From NCBI GenBank assembly GCA_903935175.1, contig CAIZQQ010000044.1, positions 1 to 59,147 on the forward strand: DNA of 59,147 nucleotides. The letters are read 5' to 3'. The position numbers and the translations under genes are program-made. Position 1 is the stretch's first letter, and each line of letters begins with the position of its first letter. Source of the DNA: an uncultured Micrococcales bacterium (GTDB taxonomy: Bacteria > Actinomycetota > Actinomycetes > Actinomycetales > Microbacteriaceae). Below, one piece after another: positions 48,134-57,345 of this stretch. The notes below the pieces were generated by a model, which saw only the letters and a list, made by a program, of their open reading frames with translations, had not been told where the DNA came from and searched no databases.

Positions 48134-50155
48134 TTACGGAACGATGATGGTTACGGTCTTCGACACCGAGCCACCCTTGATAACCAGCTTGTGGCTACCC
48201 TTGGCGAGCTTGATGGTGTTTGAGGCCTTGGCGCTCGATGGCTTGAAGGTGTACTTCTTCTTGCCCTCGGTGACGGTTACGGTCTTGCCCTTGAGGTTGA
48301 GGCTGGTGAACTTGGCAGCGCCCTTTGCGGCGACTACGTCGATCGACGCGGTGCCCCAATTGAGCACGGATGTCGCTACCGAAACGCCAGCGGCAATCTT
48401 GAACTCTGCGTTAGCGGCATCGGCGAACTGGGTGCCGGTGGTGTCAACCACGGTTGCGGTAAGCGTTTGAGCTCCTGCTGCGGTTGCGCTAGCTGGAACG
48501 GTGACGAGACCGGCCGCGTTCGAGGTTACGCGCACGGTTGGGGTCGCGATCGAGCCGTTTCCTGTTGAGGTAACGTCTAGGTCGACTCCGGCGATGCCGT
48601 TGCCGAACCGGTCGGTCACCTTGAACTGAACGTTGGCTGCGGTCGACGGAACGCCGATTTGCCCGTTCGCTACGGCGACGACTGCGCGAGCATCCGCTTT
48701 GCCACCAACAACACATTCCATTTCGTGAGTCTTCTTGGTCGTGCCGGTGTAGATAGTGAAGATGGTGCTGCCCGGCTTGGTGCAGGCGAAGACGAGTCGC
48801 TGTGGGTAGGTGTAGCCGAAGGTGAGGCTGCTAACCATCTGCGAAACATCGGCGTAGCTAGCCGCGGTCTTGCTGTTGGTAACCAGACCGATGCGGCCGC
48901 CGTTCGAGGCAACCACCTTGATGTCTGGTGCGTAGAGCACATTCGGAATCGAGTTCTTTAGGTAGGTGATGGTGAGGTTCACCACGTTGGTGTCACCGAG
49001 GCCAAGGCCCTTGGTGTCGATCGGTAGTGGTGGGTTGACCGCCATTTCTGGGGTGCCAGCACCGACTACAACGTTGCCACCGGCGTCGGCGGTTAGGCCA
49101 CCGCGGCTGACGATGTTCAACTTCGAAGCACTTGCCTTGATGTTGATGTCAGTTACTAGCTGTGGCCAGAACATGTCGGCCGACTCGTCTAGCTCGTTAG
49201 AGGTTGGCCAAAGGTTGAACGACACGAAGCCGCGCTGTCTCTCTTTGGTGTCTGAGTTCACCGAGGTGAATGCGCCAACTTCTTTAACGGTGTTCTTGTT
49301 CGGAAGGCTGAACGAAACGTAGCCGTTGGCGTCGGTTAGCTTGGTGCCCTTGAACGAGCCCCACTTGCAAATCTTGCACTGAGGGTCGGCTGGCAGGGTG
49401 ATCGACTTGCCAACCAGTGGCGTGCCCCAAATGTCGGTGACGCTGTATTTAACTTGGATGGTCGAACCGGCCTTGTACGACTTGACGAACACCTGGGCAT
49501 ACTCAGGTAGCCAGTCGCGCTTGAACACAGACCAGAGCCAAGTTTTTTCGTCTAGGTCGCTGTCGACACACTCATAAGGGTTGACGCCACACACAGACTC
49601 AGGGCCGGTCCAGGTTCCGCGAAGCTTGATGATCGGGTAAAAGCCAGGCTCTTGCCAAAGCATAACCATGTTGCCCACGGTCGGGTCTTCTTCGGCGGTG
49701 CCCGCGCGAAGACCGACGTATAGGTTGTCTTCGGCCTGTGCCGGGTTGGTAAGGGTCAGGGTGATCGATGCGTTGCCCAGCTCATCGGTCAGTGCGATGT
49801 TGTCGTTTCCCGCGATTGAGTCGGTGAAGTCAATGTCGCCGCCCGGCAAGAACTGAATCGACTTGTTGGCGTTTACTGCTCCGCCGATGTAACGCACGGT
49901 GACCGACTGGCGGTCGGTGCGTATCCACGCGGTGCTGTGCTGTGAGTCGCTCTGGGTTTGCAGCACCGAGTTCACGTCGAACTCGCGGCGGTACTTTTCG
50001 AAAACGCCGTCTTCTTGCAGCACGTGCAAGTTGGTCCAGCTCAGGTTACTAACCCAGGTCACGGCAGCCGAGGCTGGAGTGGTGGCAACTAGGCCAACGA
50101 GCAGGAGTGATGAAGCAGCGATAGCTGCGGCGATGCGGCGAATAACTGTGCGCAC
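48134..50155 (-). CDS. Secreted Ig-like protein, paralogous to the downstream one
   Basis: Exported protein. I place the start at GTG 50155 (MRTVIRRIAAAIAASSLLLV), since AAAGGA lies 5 nt before it, whereas the ATG 6 bp upstream overlaps that site. 673 aa: signal peptide to about residue 30 (TTPASAA); beta-rich repeats with TDANGYVSFSLPNKN, GNGIAGVDLDVTSTGNG (Big_1-like) and a final VATSVLNWG ... KLAKGSHKLVIKGG domain. Cysteine pairs (CGVNPYEC, CKIC) occur in the middle. A LacI-type operator lies 88 bp upstream (50243-50260), so it should be co-regulated with the glucan locus. May bind glucan at the surface; inference. Confidence 0.8.
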   Translation of the reverse strand: MRTVIRRIAAAIAASSLLLVGLVATTPASAAVTWVSNLSWTNLHVLQEDGVFEKYRREFDVNSVLQTQSDSQHSTAWIRTDRQSVTVRYIGGAVNANKSIQFLPGGDIDFTDSIAGNDNIALTDELGNASITLTLTNPAQAEDNLYVGLRAGTAEEDPTVGNMVMLWQEPGFYPIIKLRGTWTGPESVCGVNPYECVDSDLDEKTWLWSVFKRDWLPEYAQVFVKSYKAGSTIQVKYSVTDIWGTPLVGKSITLPADPQCKICKWGSFKGTKLTDANGYVSFSLPNKNTVKEVGAFTSVNSDTKERQRGFVSFNLWPTSNELDESADMFWPQLVTDINIKASASKLNIVSRGGLTADAGGNVVVGAGTPEMAVNPPLPIDTKGLGLGDTNVVNLTITYLKNSIPNVLYAPDIKVVASNGGRIGLVTNSKTAASYADVSQMVSSLTFGYTYPQRLVFACTKPGSTIFTIYTGTTKKTHEMECVVGGKADARAVVAVANGQIGVPSTAANVQFKVTDRFGNGIAGVDLDVTSTGNGSIATPTVRVTSNAAGLVTVPASATAAGAQTLTATVVDTTGTQFADAANAEFKIAAGVSVATSVLNWGTASIDVVAAKGAAKFTSLNLKGKTVTVTEGKKKYTFKPSSAKASNTIKLAKGSHKLVIKGGSVSKTVTIIVP

Positions 50156-50242
50156 GGGCATCCTTTCGGAAATGTCCAACAAGAAAAATCTCGGCAACGC
50201 GCGCACACGCGTTTGTAGAAAGTATAAGTTGTTAAGCCTTTT

Positions 50243-50260
50243 CGTGAAAGCGGTTTCGCG
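50243..50260. promoter_or_regulatory. LacI-type operator upstream of the secreted Ig-like gene
   Basis: CGTGAAAGCGGTTTCGCG differs at two positions from the operator pair at 56216-56264. It sits about 88 bp before GTG 50155. Confidence 0.65.
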
Positions 50261-50344
50261 CAATCGTTATCGGTAATTTATTACGAGTTTCCTGTGAACC
50301 TGGCGCTGGTTTTTGGCACGACGCGAGCAGTTTCGCTCTGGCGA

Positions 50345-51355
50345 CTAGGCAGTTTCGCGAATGACCAGTTCGCTCTTCAGGATGCGCGGCTCAACCTCTT
50401 CGCCACGCAGCTGCGCGATCATCAATTCGGCGGCAGCCTCACCGAGCGCCACAATGTCTTGGCGCACGCTGGTTAGTGCTGGTCGCGCGGTTTGGGCAAC
50501 CACCGAGTCATCGAATCCGATGATTTTGATGTCTTCTGGCACCCGCAGTCCGGCTTCTTCGATGGCGGCCATCGCGCCAACAGCCATCAGGTCGTTCGAA
50601 GCGAAAACGCCGTCGATTCCCTCGCCCTTTTCGAGCAGGCGAGCCATGGCTGCACGGCCGCTTTCCAGGGACCAGTCACCTGCGGCGATCAACTTTTTCG
50701 ATGGTACGTGGCCAGATTCGCGGTAGGCCTGGCTGTAGCCGTCGAGACGTGCGGCACCGGCGGTGGTTTCGATGTCACCCGTGATGATGCCAACTTGCTT
50801 GCATCCGCGTGAAAAAAGGTGCTTGGTCGCAGCTAAAGCGCCACCAAACGAGTCGGTGTCGACAAACGGAAAATCGCTGCGCGAGTGCGGGGTGCCGGTG
50901 ATCACGATGGGCAGATTCTGCTTGCGCAGACGCTTGATCAGCGCATCCTTGTGAAGTTGGAAGAAGATCGCACCATCGACCTCGCCGCCCATGAGGTAGT
51001 GGGCAACCGGGCCATCGACCGATTCGAGCGGGGTAACCATGAGCAGAGTCTGCAGCTCGTTCTCCATCAGAACTCGGCTGATGCCCGAGGTGACGGTTGC
51101 CCAGAATGGGTCGGCAAAGATCGAAAGGTCGTCGTCGATCACCACGGCGATGAGGCCGGTGCGGCCAGAGGCCAGGGCCGAAGCTGCACGGTGTTTTTTG
51201 TAACCAAGTTTTTTGACGGCCGCGTTGACGGCATTGGTGCGGTCGGGGTGAACGTTTTCGTCACCGTTGAGTACGCGCGAAACGGTTGCCTCAGAGACTC
51301 CAGCGGTTTTGGCGATTTCTGCATAAGTCGCTCGCGGAGCGCTCTTTGATGCCAT
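50345..51355 (-). CDS. LacI-family repressor of the beta-glucan locus
   Basis: LacI-type regulator, 336 aa. N-terminal HTH TYAEIAKTAGVSEATVSRVLNG (about 10-32) with hinge helix KHRAASALASGRTG, then a periplasmic-binding-protein-like sensor (about 60-330) with the usual DGAIFF, GxxxFxxRGCKQVGIITG and ASNDLMAVGA phrases. Last gene of the operon SBP-permease-permease-GH1-lacI, which would make it autoregulated through the operators at 56216-56264. Inducer is probably a short beta-1,3-glucan or glucose disaccharide, by context. ATG 51355 follows AAGG. Confidence 0.9.
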   Translation of the reverse strand: MASKSAPRATYAEIAKTAGVSEATVSRVLNGDENVHPDRTNAVNAAVKKLGYKKHRAASALASGRTGLIAVVIDDDLSIFADPFWATVTSGISRVLMENELQTLLMVTPLESVDGPVAHYLMGGEVDGAIFFQLHKDALIKRLRKQNLPIVITGTPHSRSDFPFVDTDSFGGALAATKHLFSRGCKQVGIITGDIETTAGAARLDGYSQAYRESGHVPSKKLIAAGDWSLESGRAAMARLLEKGEGIDGVFASNDLMAVGAMAAIEEAGLRVPEDIKIIGFDDSVVAQTARPALTSVRQDIVALGEAAAELMIAQLRGEEVEPRILKSELVIRETA

Positions 51356-51398
51356 CGTCGTTACCTTGCCTTATTAGTTGCAGCTGTCAGCGCTTGAA

Positions 51399-52784
51399 TT
51401 AGCGACCGACCGAAGCGAGCACCGCTCCGTTACTTGCAATAATAGCGGCGTATGCCTTGGCACTGTCTTTCGGTGTGCGCACCTGGGTTTCAAAATCAAC
51501 GTGAACAAGTCCGAAGCGCTTGGCATAGCCTTCGGCCCATTCGAAGTTGTCCATGAACGACCAGCCGAAGTATGAGCGAATCTTTGAACCATCTTCAGCA
51601 GCGCGGATGACCGCTGCAATGTGATCGCGAATGTACTCGACTCGACGCTCGTCGTGAACTTCGCCATCGGCGTCGATACCCTCTGGGTAGGCGGCACCGT
51701 TTTCGGTGATTGATACCTCTTTGAACTCGGGCCAGTCGCGCTCGATGCGCATGAGTAGGTCGTAGAGACCATCTGGTGTGATCGGCCAGCCCATGTCTGT
51801 GGTCGGCTCAGGCACTTGACCACTTGCGCGCTGCGGGAACGGGAACGGACCGCCGTCTTCGGCAGGCTTGTCGCTCTCGGCAGGGTTCGACAGGAACGAG
51901 TCGGAGTAGTAGTTGATGCCCAAGAATTCGCTGTCGATCTTTGCGATGTCCATGTCACCGTCTTTGATAACACGGGCAAGCTTGTCACCGTAGTGGTCGA
52001 CCAAAATCTGTGGATAAACGCCGTGAAGTTGTGATTCGATCCACCAGCGGTTGATGTGGGCATCTTGCAGCGCGGCCAAATCATATACCTCGGGGTTGCT
52101 ACCCTCGGCCACTCTGAAGTTGGTCATGTTTAGCGTGATGCCCGACTCGATGTCTGAGTGAACCGCACGCATTGCACGAGTCGCTTCGGCGTGAGCCAGC
52201 ACGCTGTGGTGGGCGGTGGCAATCGAGAAGTCAAGGTCTTCCATGCCCGGAGCGTGAACACCGCTCATGTGGCCAAGCCAGGTGTAGCACCAAGGCTCGT
52301 TCAGGGTGATGATCTTCTTGGCGCGGTCACCAAACTCGGTCGCGCTTGCAGCGGCGTAGTCGGCAAACTGACCAACGATGTCACGGTTGGCCCAGCCACC
52401 GCGGTCGTGATTGGCCTGCGGTAGATCCCAGTGGTAGAGGGTCGGCACCGGTGTGATTCCGGCATTCAGCAGTTCGTCGATCAGGCGGCTGTAAAAGTCA
52501 AACCCGCGCTGCTCGCGCTGTGCATCGCCCTGTGGGTAAAGTCTCGGCCAGGCGATCGAGAAGCGGTATGCCTGAACGCCGAGGTCTTTCATAAGGGCAA
52601 CGTCTTGTGGGTAGCGGTTGTAGTGGTCGCAGGCAACATCGCCGTGCTCGCCGCCGACTACTTTGCCGGGGGTGTATGAGAAGGTGTCCCAGATGCTCGG
52701 CCCTCGCCCGTCGGTGTGCGCGGCTCCTTCGATCTGGTAGCTAGAGGTGGCTACGCCCCAAGTGAAATCGTCTGGAAAGTTCAT
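51399..52784 (-). CDS. GH1 beta-glucosidase
   Basis: Cytoplasmic family-1 beta-glucosidase that releases glucose from beta-linked oligosaccharides brought in by the adjacent transporter. 461 aa, complete. N-terminal FTWGVATSSYQIEGA; acid/base Glu in TLNEPWCY (about residue 162-163); nucleophile Glu in SITENGAAYP (about 359); aglycone-site FGWSFMDNFEWAEGY near the end, the GH1 signature. No signal peptide. ATG 52784 lies 2 nt after the permease stop; 43 bp then separates it from lacI. Substrate could be laminaribiose or cellobiose; GH16 in the same regulon favours the former. Confidence 0.94.
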   Translation of the reverse strand: MNFPDDFTWGVATSSYQIEGAAHTDGRGPSIWDTFSYTPGKVVGGEHGDVACDHYNRYPQDVALMKDLGVQAYRFSIAWPRLYPQGDAQREQRGFDFYSRLIDELLNAGITPVPTLYHWDLPQANHDRGGWANRDIVGQFADYAAASATEFGDRAKKIITLNEPWCYTWLGHMSGVHAPGMEDLDFSIATAHHSVLAHAEATRAMRAVHSDIESGITLNMTNFRVAEGSNPEVYDLAALQDAHINRWWIESQLHGVYPQILVDHYGDKLARVIKDGDMDIAKIDSEFLGINYYSDSFLSNPAESDKPAEDGGPFPFPQRASGQVPEPTTDMGWPITPDGLYDLLMRIERDWPEFKEVSITENGAAYPEGIDADGEVHDERRVEYIRDHIAAVIRAAEDGSKIRSYFGWSFMDNFEWAEGYAKRFGLVHVDFETQVRTPKDSAKAYAAIIASNGAVLASVGR

Positions 52785-52786
52785 GA

Positions 52787-53695
52787 CTATCCCTTCACTG
52801 CTCCATCCATGACACCGCTTACGAGGCGTCGGCCGACAACTACGAACAAGATCAGCAGTGGGAAGGTGGCCAAGAAGGCTCCACCCATGTTGAGTGCGTA
52901 GTCAAGTGTGTAACTGCTCTTGAGCTGGTTCACGGCAACCTGCACGGTGAACACCTGCGGGTCGTTCAACACGAGCAGAGGCCACAAGAAGTCGTTCCAG
53001 GTGGCCAAGAAGCTGAACAAACCTAGAACGAAACCGCTCTGCGCGATGATCGGAAACACGATGCTCCAGTAAACGCGGAACACTCCGGCACCATCGATGC
53101 TGGCAGCTTCGAGAAGTTCGTTCGGAATCTGAGCGTCGATGATTTGGCGCATCCAGAACACACCGAAGGCAGTGACCAGAGCCGGCACAATAAGCGCGGT
53201 CAGGGTGTTAATCCAGCCCAGCTCGCTAACCAGCATATAAAGCGGGATGATGCCCAGCTGGCTCGGCAACATCATGGTTCCGATGACGAAAACGACCATG
53301 AGCTTGCGGCCCTTGAAGTTGAGCTTCGCGAAGGCGAAGCCGGCAATCGACGAGAAGAATACTTGGGCGATGGCTACGACCGTACCCACGAAAACGGTGT
53401 TAAACAGAGACCAACCAAAGAACGGGTTTGCAGTGAAAACGTCTTGGATTACCTCAGGAAAGCGAGGCCCCGGAACCAGTGTCGGCGGAACCTTCGAAAC
53501 TTCTTCGTTTCCGTTCGACGCGACGATGTACATCCAGTAAAACGGGAACACCGAGAGCAATGCCACCAGCGCTAGCGTGATGTAGCTGGCCAGCGACATC
53601 TTGCGCCAGCGCGGAGTGCGGCGACGCTTGAGTTTCATGGCTTTGCCCGATTCATCGAAATCGAAATCGGTGTCGTTGGTTAGGTTCACGCTCAC
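52787..53695 (-). CDS. Sugar ABC transporter permease (MalG type)
   Basis: Inner-membrane permease of a carbohydrate-uptake-1 ABC importer. Start placed at GTG 53695, which overlaps the upstream stop as GTGA and has GAGGA 6 nt upstream; the longer frame to 53800 is not supported. 302 aa with six membrane segments, a 30-residue cytoplasmic N-terminus, and the EAA loop ELLEAASIDGAGVFRVYWSIVFP (about 197-215) that docks with the ATPase. As is common in Actinobacteria, no ATPase gene is in the operon; a shared MsiK-type ATPase elsewhere is expected. Confidence 0.92.
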   Translation of the reverse strand: MSVNLTNDTDFDFDESGKAMKLKRRRTPRWRKMSLASYITLALVALLSVFPFYWMYIVASNGNEEVSKVPPTLVPGPRFPEVIQDVFTANPFFGWSLFNTVFVGTVVAIAQVFFSSIAGFAFAKLNFKGRKLMVVFVIGTMMLPSQLGIIPLYMLVSELGWINTLTALIVPALVTAFGVFWMRQIIDAQIPNELLEAASIDGAGVFRVYWSIVFPIIAQSGFVLGLFSFLATWNDFLWPLLVLNDPQVFTVQVAVNQLKSSYTLDYALNMGGAFLATFPLLILFVVVGRRLVSGVMDGAVKG

Positions 53696-54744
53696 TTGCT
53701 GTCCTCGCTTGCGATTCGACGGGTGAGCCAGAAGTTGATGGCAGAAATCACGAGAACGATCAAGGTGATCATGATTCCAACCGCTGCGGCGTAGCCCCAC
53801 TTGTTGTTCACGAAGGCCTGCTCGTATAAGAACAAGGTCAGAGTAGAGAACTGGCGGCTGTCTCCACCGTTGAAGTTACCGCCGAGGGTCAAAGGCTCTG
53901 CGAACACCTGTAGACCACCGATGGTGCCAACGATGAGCACGAAGGTGATGGTGTTGCGAAGTTGTGGCAGCGTGACGTAACGGAAGGTTTGCCACTTTGA
54001 AGCTCCATCTAGCGATGCCGATTCATAGAGCTCGTTTGGAATCGCAAGCATGGCTGCCAAGAAGATGAGTGAGTTGTAGCCAACCCAGCGCCAGGTAATC
54101 ATGGTAGCGATAGCGATGTGGCTCGGAATCTGTTCGGTGATCCAGTCAATGTGGCGGTCGAAGCCGAAGATGTCGAGCATCAGGTTGATTAGACCAAAGT
54201 CACGACCAAAAAGCTGCCCGAAGATAATGGCGATGGCTAGCACCGAGGTGATGTTCGGCACCAAGAGGATGGTGCGCCAGAACGTAGCAGCCTTCAGGTT
54301 CGGGTTGCGCAAAATGGCTGCCAAGCCAATCGACATGATCATGGCGGGGATGGTCGAGAAGAACCAGATGCTGAAGGTGTTTCCAACGGCCATCCAGAAT
54401 TGACCATCGTCAAGAAGCAGCGCGAAGTTGTCGAAGCCAACAAACGGATGCTCGAGCTCTAGTGGATCCCAGTTGAAGAATGCGATGTAGGTCGAGTAGA
54501 CCACCGGCGCGAGGCCGAAGATAAGAAACATGATGAAGAACGGGGCGGTGAAAACATAACCCCAGCCTGGGTTCAGAGCACGAATCGAGCCCGACTCATC
54601 GCGACGCGAAGGCTTGCGCTTTTTCGGTGCGCCTGGCTGAGCATCTGCTCGCCACGGTGAAGGGGCCGCTGTGCGACGGCCCCTCCGACCGTTCGAGTTA
54701 CCCGAGGTCTGACTTGCGTCAGAAACGGGAGACTTGTTGTTCAT
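53692..54744 (-). CDS. Sugar ABC transporter permease (MalF type)
   Basis: Second permease of the importer. ATG 54744 (MNNKSPVSDAS) has AGGA 8 nt upstream; a TTG one codon before it is less likely. 350 aa with a long, basic and disordered N-terminus (about 1-55, RRGRRTAAPSPWR), six membrane segments and the EAA motif ELYESASLDGASKWQTFRYV (about 244-263). The N-terminal extension is longer than usual. Pairs with the 52787-53695 product; partner binding protein is encoded immediately upstream at 54809-56122. Confidence 0.92.
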   Translation of the reverse strand: MNNKSPVSDASQTSGNSNGRRGRRTAAPSPWRADAQPGAPKKRKPSRRDESGSIRALNPGWGYVFTAPFFIMFLIFGLAPVVYSTYIAFFNWDPLELEHPFVGFDNFALLLDDGQFWMAVGNTFSIWFFSTIPAMIMSIGLAAILRNPNLKAATFWRTILLVPNITSVLAIAIIFGQLFGRDFGLINLMLDIFGFDRHIDWITEQIPSHIAIATMITWRWVGYNSLIFLAAMLAIPNELYESASLDGASKWQTFRYVTLPQLRNTITFVLIVGTIGGLQVFAEPLTLGGNFNGGDSRQFSTLTLFLYEQAFVNNKWGYAAAVGIMITLIVLVISAINFWLTRRIASEDSK

Positions 54745-54808
54745 CAACTAATTCCTAATCAGATTTGTTTCAAAAAATTCAGAAGATTTATTGCGCGTCT
54801 GAGCGTCG

Positions 54809-56122
54809 CTAACCGACCGATTTTTTGATTTCAGACAGGGCTTGTTGCCACGCCGCCGCCGGAGTTTGCTTACCGATGGCTACGCGAGATAGCGCTTGAC
54901 CGAAGATGTTGTCGATCGCACGCTGCTTCTTACCTTCGAAGATCGGCTTCAGCTGAAGTGCACCTGCGGTGTAAATGGCACCGACCGGCGCGTTGTTGAA
55001 GAACGGGTCTTTGAAGTTCTTTAGAGCCGGGTCGTTGTAGAGCGACGATGCCGATGGGAACAGACCGTACTTCTTGAAAATGGTCAACTGCTGAGCAGGG
55101 GCAAGGTACCAAGACATGAATTCCCAAGCGGCGGTCTTGTTCTTGGCCGACTTTGGAATGGTCAGCTGTGAACCACCGAGGTTTCCACCACCGCCAGGCA
55201 GGTCGGCGATGTCCCACTTGCCCTTGGTCTTTGGAGCCTGCTGCTTGATGTAGTCCATCATCCAGGCCGGAGCAAGGATGGTCGCGAAGATACCGTTGTT
55301 CATACCGACGTTCCAGTCAGAAGTGAACGAGTTGATGCGGGTACCGATGTTTGCCTTCAATGCCTTGGTGGTGGTGTCGAATGCCTTCTTCACGGCTGGG
55401 TTGGTCGAGTAAATCAACTTGCCATCTTTGGTGTTGTTGTTCTCGTAGTACTTTGCGCTGGCCTGGTTTAGAACAGCGTTGTAGATGGTTCCGGCGTTGT
55501 CAATGAAGCCGTAGCAAATCTTCTTTTTCTTGCAAGAATCCTTCTCGGCAGTGGTTAGCTTCGAGTTGTACTTCTGGCCGGTCGAGATGAACTTCTCCCA
55601 GGTTGGCCATAGAGCGCTAACTGCCTTGCGGTCGGTTGGTAGACCGTGCTTCTTGAATAGGTCAACACGGTAGGCAACCTGCATGCCTCCAACGTCGGTC
55701 GGTAGACCGAAGACGGTGCCGTCGTAGCCAACGCCCTGATCCCAGCGCCAGTCTAGGTAATCCTGATCGATGTTTGCGACGTTGTAAGGAGCCTTACGTA
55801 GGTCTTCGAAGTATGAAGGGTAAGAGCGGAAGTAGCCGGAGTATGAAACCTCGACGGCTGCGATGTCAGGGGTCTTCTTCGCCAAGAAGGCGGTGATCAG
55901 TGACTGGTGGTGGGCGTCGAGCTCACCTTTTTTGATCTGAAGGGTCACCTCTGGGTGCAGCTTCTTGTATTCGGTGATGGCCCATGGCTCAATAACGTTT
56001 CCGAATGACCAGATGGTGATGGTTACCGGGGTGGCTGCCTTAGCCGGCTGCACCAAACCCAGGGTTACAAAAACAGTGAGTAGCAGAGCGCTGATTCGCT
56101 TGAGGTTTCTCATGATCTTCAT
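54809..56122 (-). CDS. Extracytoplasmic sugar-binding protein of the ABC importer
   Basis: Family-1 solute-binding protein, 437 aa, that should capture beta-gluco-oligosaccharides. Signal peptide 1-29 (LLLTVFVTLGLVQPAKA-AT) ends in an AxA site; there is no lipobox cysteine, unlike most Gram-positive binding proteins. Typical family phrases: TITIWSFGN, MAWYL-like EFMSWYLAPAQQL, and DIADLPGGGGNLGGSQLTIPK (about 310-330). ATG 56122 has AAGGAG at 6 nt. First gene of the operon, downstream of two LacI-type operators. How it stays near the membrane without a lipid anchor is unclear; a Cys pair (CKKKKIC) may form a disulphide. Confidence 0.92.
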   Translation of the reverse strand: MKIMRNLKRISALLLTVFVTLGLVQPAKAATPVTITIWSFGNVIEPWAITEYKKLHPEVTLQIKKGELDAHHQSLITAFLAKKTPDIAAVEVSYSGYFRSYPSYFEDLRKAPYNVANIDQDYLDWRWDQGVGYDGTVFGLPTDVGGMQVAYRVDLFKKHGLPTDRKAVSALWPTWEKFISTGQKYNSKLTTAEKDSCKKKKICYGFIDNAGTIYNAVLNQASAKYYENNNTKDGKLIYSTNPAVKKAFDTTTKALKANIGTRINSFTSDWNVGMNNGIFATILAPAWMMDYIKQQAPKTKGKWDIADLPGGGGNLGGSQLTIPKSAKNKTAAWEFMSWYLAPAQQLTIFKKYGLFPSASSLYNDPALKNFKDPFFNNAPVGAIYTAGALQLKPIFEGKKQRAIDNIFGQALSRVAIGKQTPAAAWQQALSEIKKSVG

Positions 56123-56212
56123 CTTGTTCTCCTTTTGGCCGAGGGGTAAGGGTATCGCTGTGCGACGACACCCTTACCGCTTCGACTGTTTTTTATTCGG
56201 AAAGGTTATTGC

Positions 56213-56242
56213 TTGCGTGAAATCGCTTTCACGTCTTACTAT
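56213..56242 (+). promoter_or_regulatory. Promoter candidate for the GH16 gene
   Basis: -35 TTGCGT (56213-56218) and -10 TACTAT (56237-56242), 18 bp apart; operator 1 covers the -35/spacer and operator 2 starts just after the -10, so bound LacI would block it. Leader of about 120 nt follows. Confidence 0.45.
56216..56233. promoter_or_regulatory. LacI-type operator 1
   Basis: CGTGAAATCGCTTTCACG, near-palindromic with the central CG typical of LacI-family sites. It is the exact reverse complement of operator 2. Confidence 0.85.
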
Positions 56243-56246
56243 TGTG

Positions 56247-56264
56247 CGTGAAAGCGATTTCACG
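56247..56264. promoter_or_regulatory. LacI-type operator 2
   Basis: CGTGAAAGCGATTTCACG, 31 bp (about three helical turns) centre-to-centre from operator 1, on the same face of DNA, in the 246-bp gap between the divergent GH16 gene and transporter operon. Confidence 0.85.
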
Positions 56265-56368
56265 AACAAGTTGAATTACTATCGAATTACAAACTGTTAC
56301 CAAAGTGTAACCGACAGAGTGTGCGTTCTGGCGTCGAACTTTTGTTGTGCCTAAAGAGAGGTATCACT

Positions 56369-57286
56369 ATGAAGAAAAACATCATGCGCCTAGCGGCCTT
56401 CGCCGCAATCGCCGCACTCGCGCTCGGCATGGGTGCACAAACCGCGGCTACGGGCGCGACATCCAAGAAGCTTGTTTGGGCACTCGAGTTCAAGGGCAAA
56501 GCCAACGTCAAGCCATCGAGCTCTGTCTTTAGCTACGACGTGGGCGGTGGCGGTTGGGGAAACCTCGAACACCAGGCATACGTTGACACCAACGTGAAAA
56601 CCGACGGCGTCTCGCAGGGCAACCTCGTGTTCAAGGCAACCAAGTACTCGCCGAACATCGACGAAGACATTTACTACGAATGCCCGATCGCAACCATGGG
56701 CTCTGCCTGTGAGTTTTTGAGCAGCCGCATTCACACCAAGGGCAAGCTCGCCTTCCAGTACGGCCGCCTAGAGGCACGCATCAAGAACCCGAAGGGTGAC
56801 GGCACCTGGCCAGCATTCTGGATGCTCGGCAATGACTTTCCCGGCAACCAGTGGCCGAACTCTGGTGAGATCGACATCATGGAGGGCAAGGGAGCCAACC
56901 CTTGGACCGTTTGGGGAACCGTTCACGGCCCCGGCTACTTCGGTGGCGATGGCATCACCGGAACCCACGCGATGAACAGCCCGCTCTACTCGACCTACAA
57001 CGTTTATGCAATCGAGTGGTTCCCGAACAAGATCAACTGGTACATCAACAACAAGTTGTTCCACACGGTCACCCCAAAGAGCGTCGGCACCAACAAGTGG
57101 GTGTTCAACAAGCCTTACTTCATGATTTTGAACCTAGCTATGGGCGGTCGCTTCACCGGTGACCTAGACCCAGACCTGAAGTCGGCGACGATGTACGTCG
57201 ACTACATTCGCTACTACACAATCAACGGTCAGGGCAAGATGACCGGAACCGCTGCAGCAATCAAGGCTGGTAAGCCAACCAAGTAG
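56369..57286 (+). CDS. Secreted GH16 endo-beta-1,3-glucanase (laminarinase-like)
   Basis: Extracellular family-16 glycoside hydrolase that should cut beta-1,3-glucans such as laminarin into oligosaccharides for the ABC importer. Start at ATG 56369 (MKKNIMRLAAF) with AGAGAGG 7 nt upstream; signal peptide to about residue 26. The catalytic motif GEIDIMEGKG (about 166-175) has both Glu residues and the Asp. Other GH16 phrases: WPAFWMLGND, EHQAYV and PYFMILNLAMGG. 305 aa, single domain, no carbohydrate-binding module or anchor. Divergent from the transporter operon under shared LacI operators. Lichenin or agar-type substrates are less likely, as the motif has the extra Met of laminarinases. Confidence 0.93.
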   Translation: MKKNIMRLAAFAAIAALALGMGAQTAATGATSKKLVWALEFKGKANVKPSSSVFSYDVGGGGWGNLEHQAYVDTNVKTDGVSQGNLVFKATKYSPNIDEDIYYECPIATMGSACEFLSSRIHTKGKLAFQYGRLEARIKNPKGDGTWPAFWMLGNDFPGNQWPNSGEIDIMEGKGANPWTVWGTVHGPGYFGGDGITGTHAMNSPLYSTYNVYAIEWFPNKINWYINNKLFHTVTPKSVGTNKWVFNKPYFMILNLAMGGRFTGDLDPDLKSATMYVDYIRYYTINGQGKMTGTAAAIKAGKPTK

Positions 57287-57303
57287 CAATATTTACGAGG
57301 ATG

Positions 57304-57338
57304 CTCCCCCGCGGCCACGCTTCGGGGGAGTTTCTTTT
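57304..57338 (+). terminator. Terminator after the GH16 gene
   Basis: CTCCCCCG and CGGGGGAG pair perfectly around an 11-nt loop, followed by TTTCTTTT. Confidence 0.85.
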
Positions 57339-57345
57339 GCCGCAG

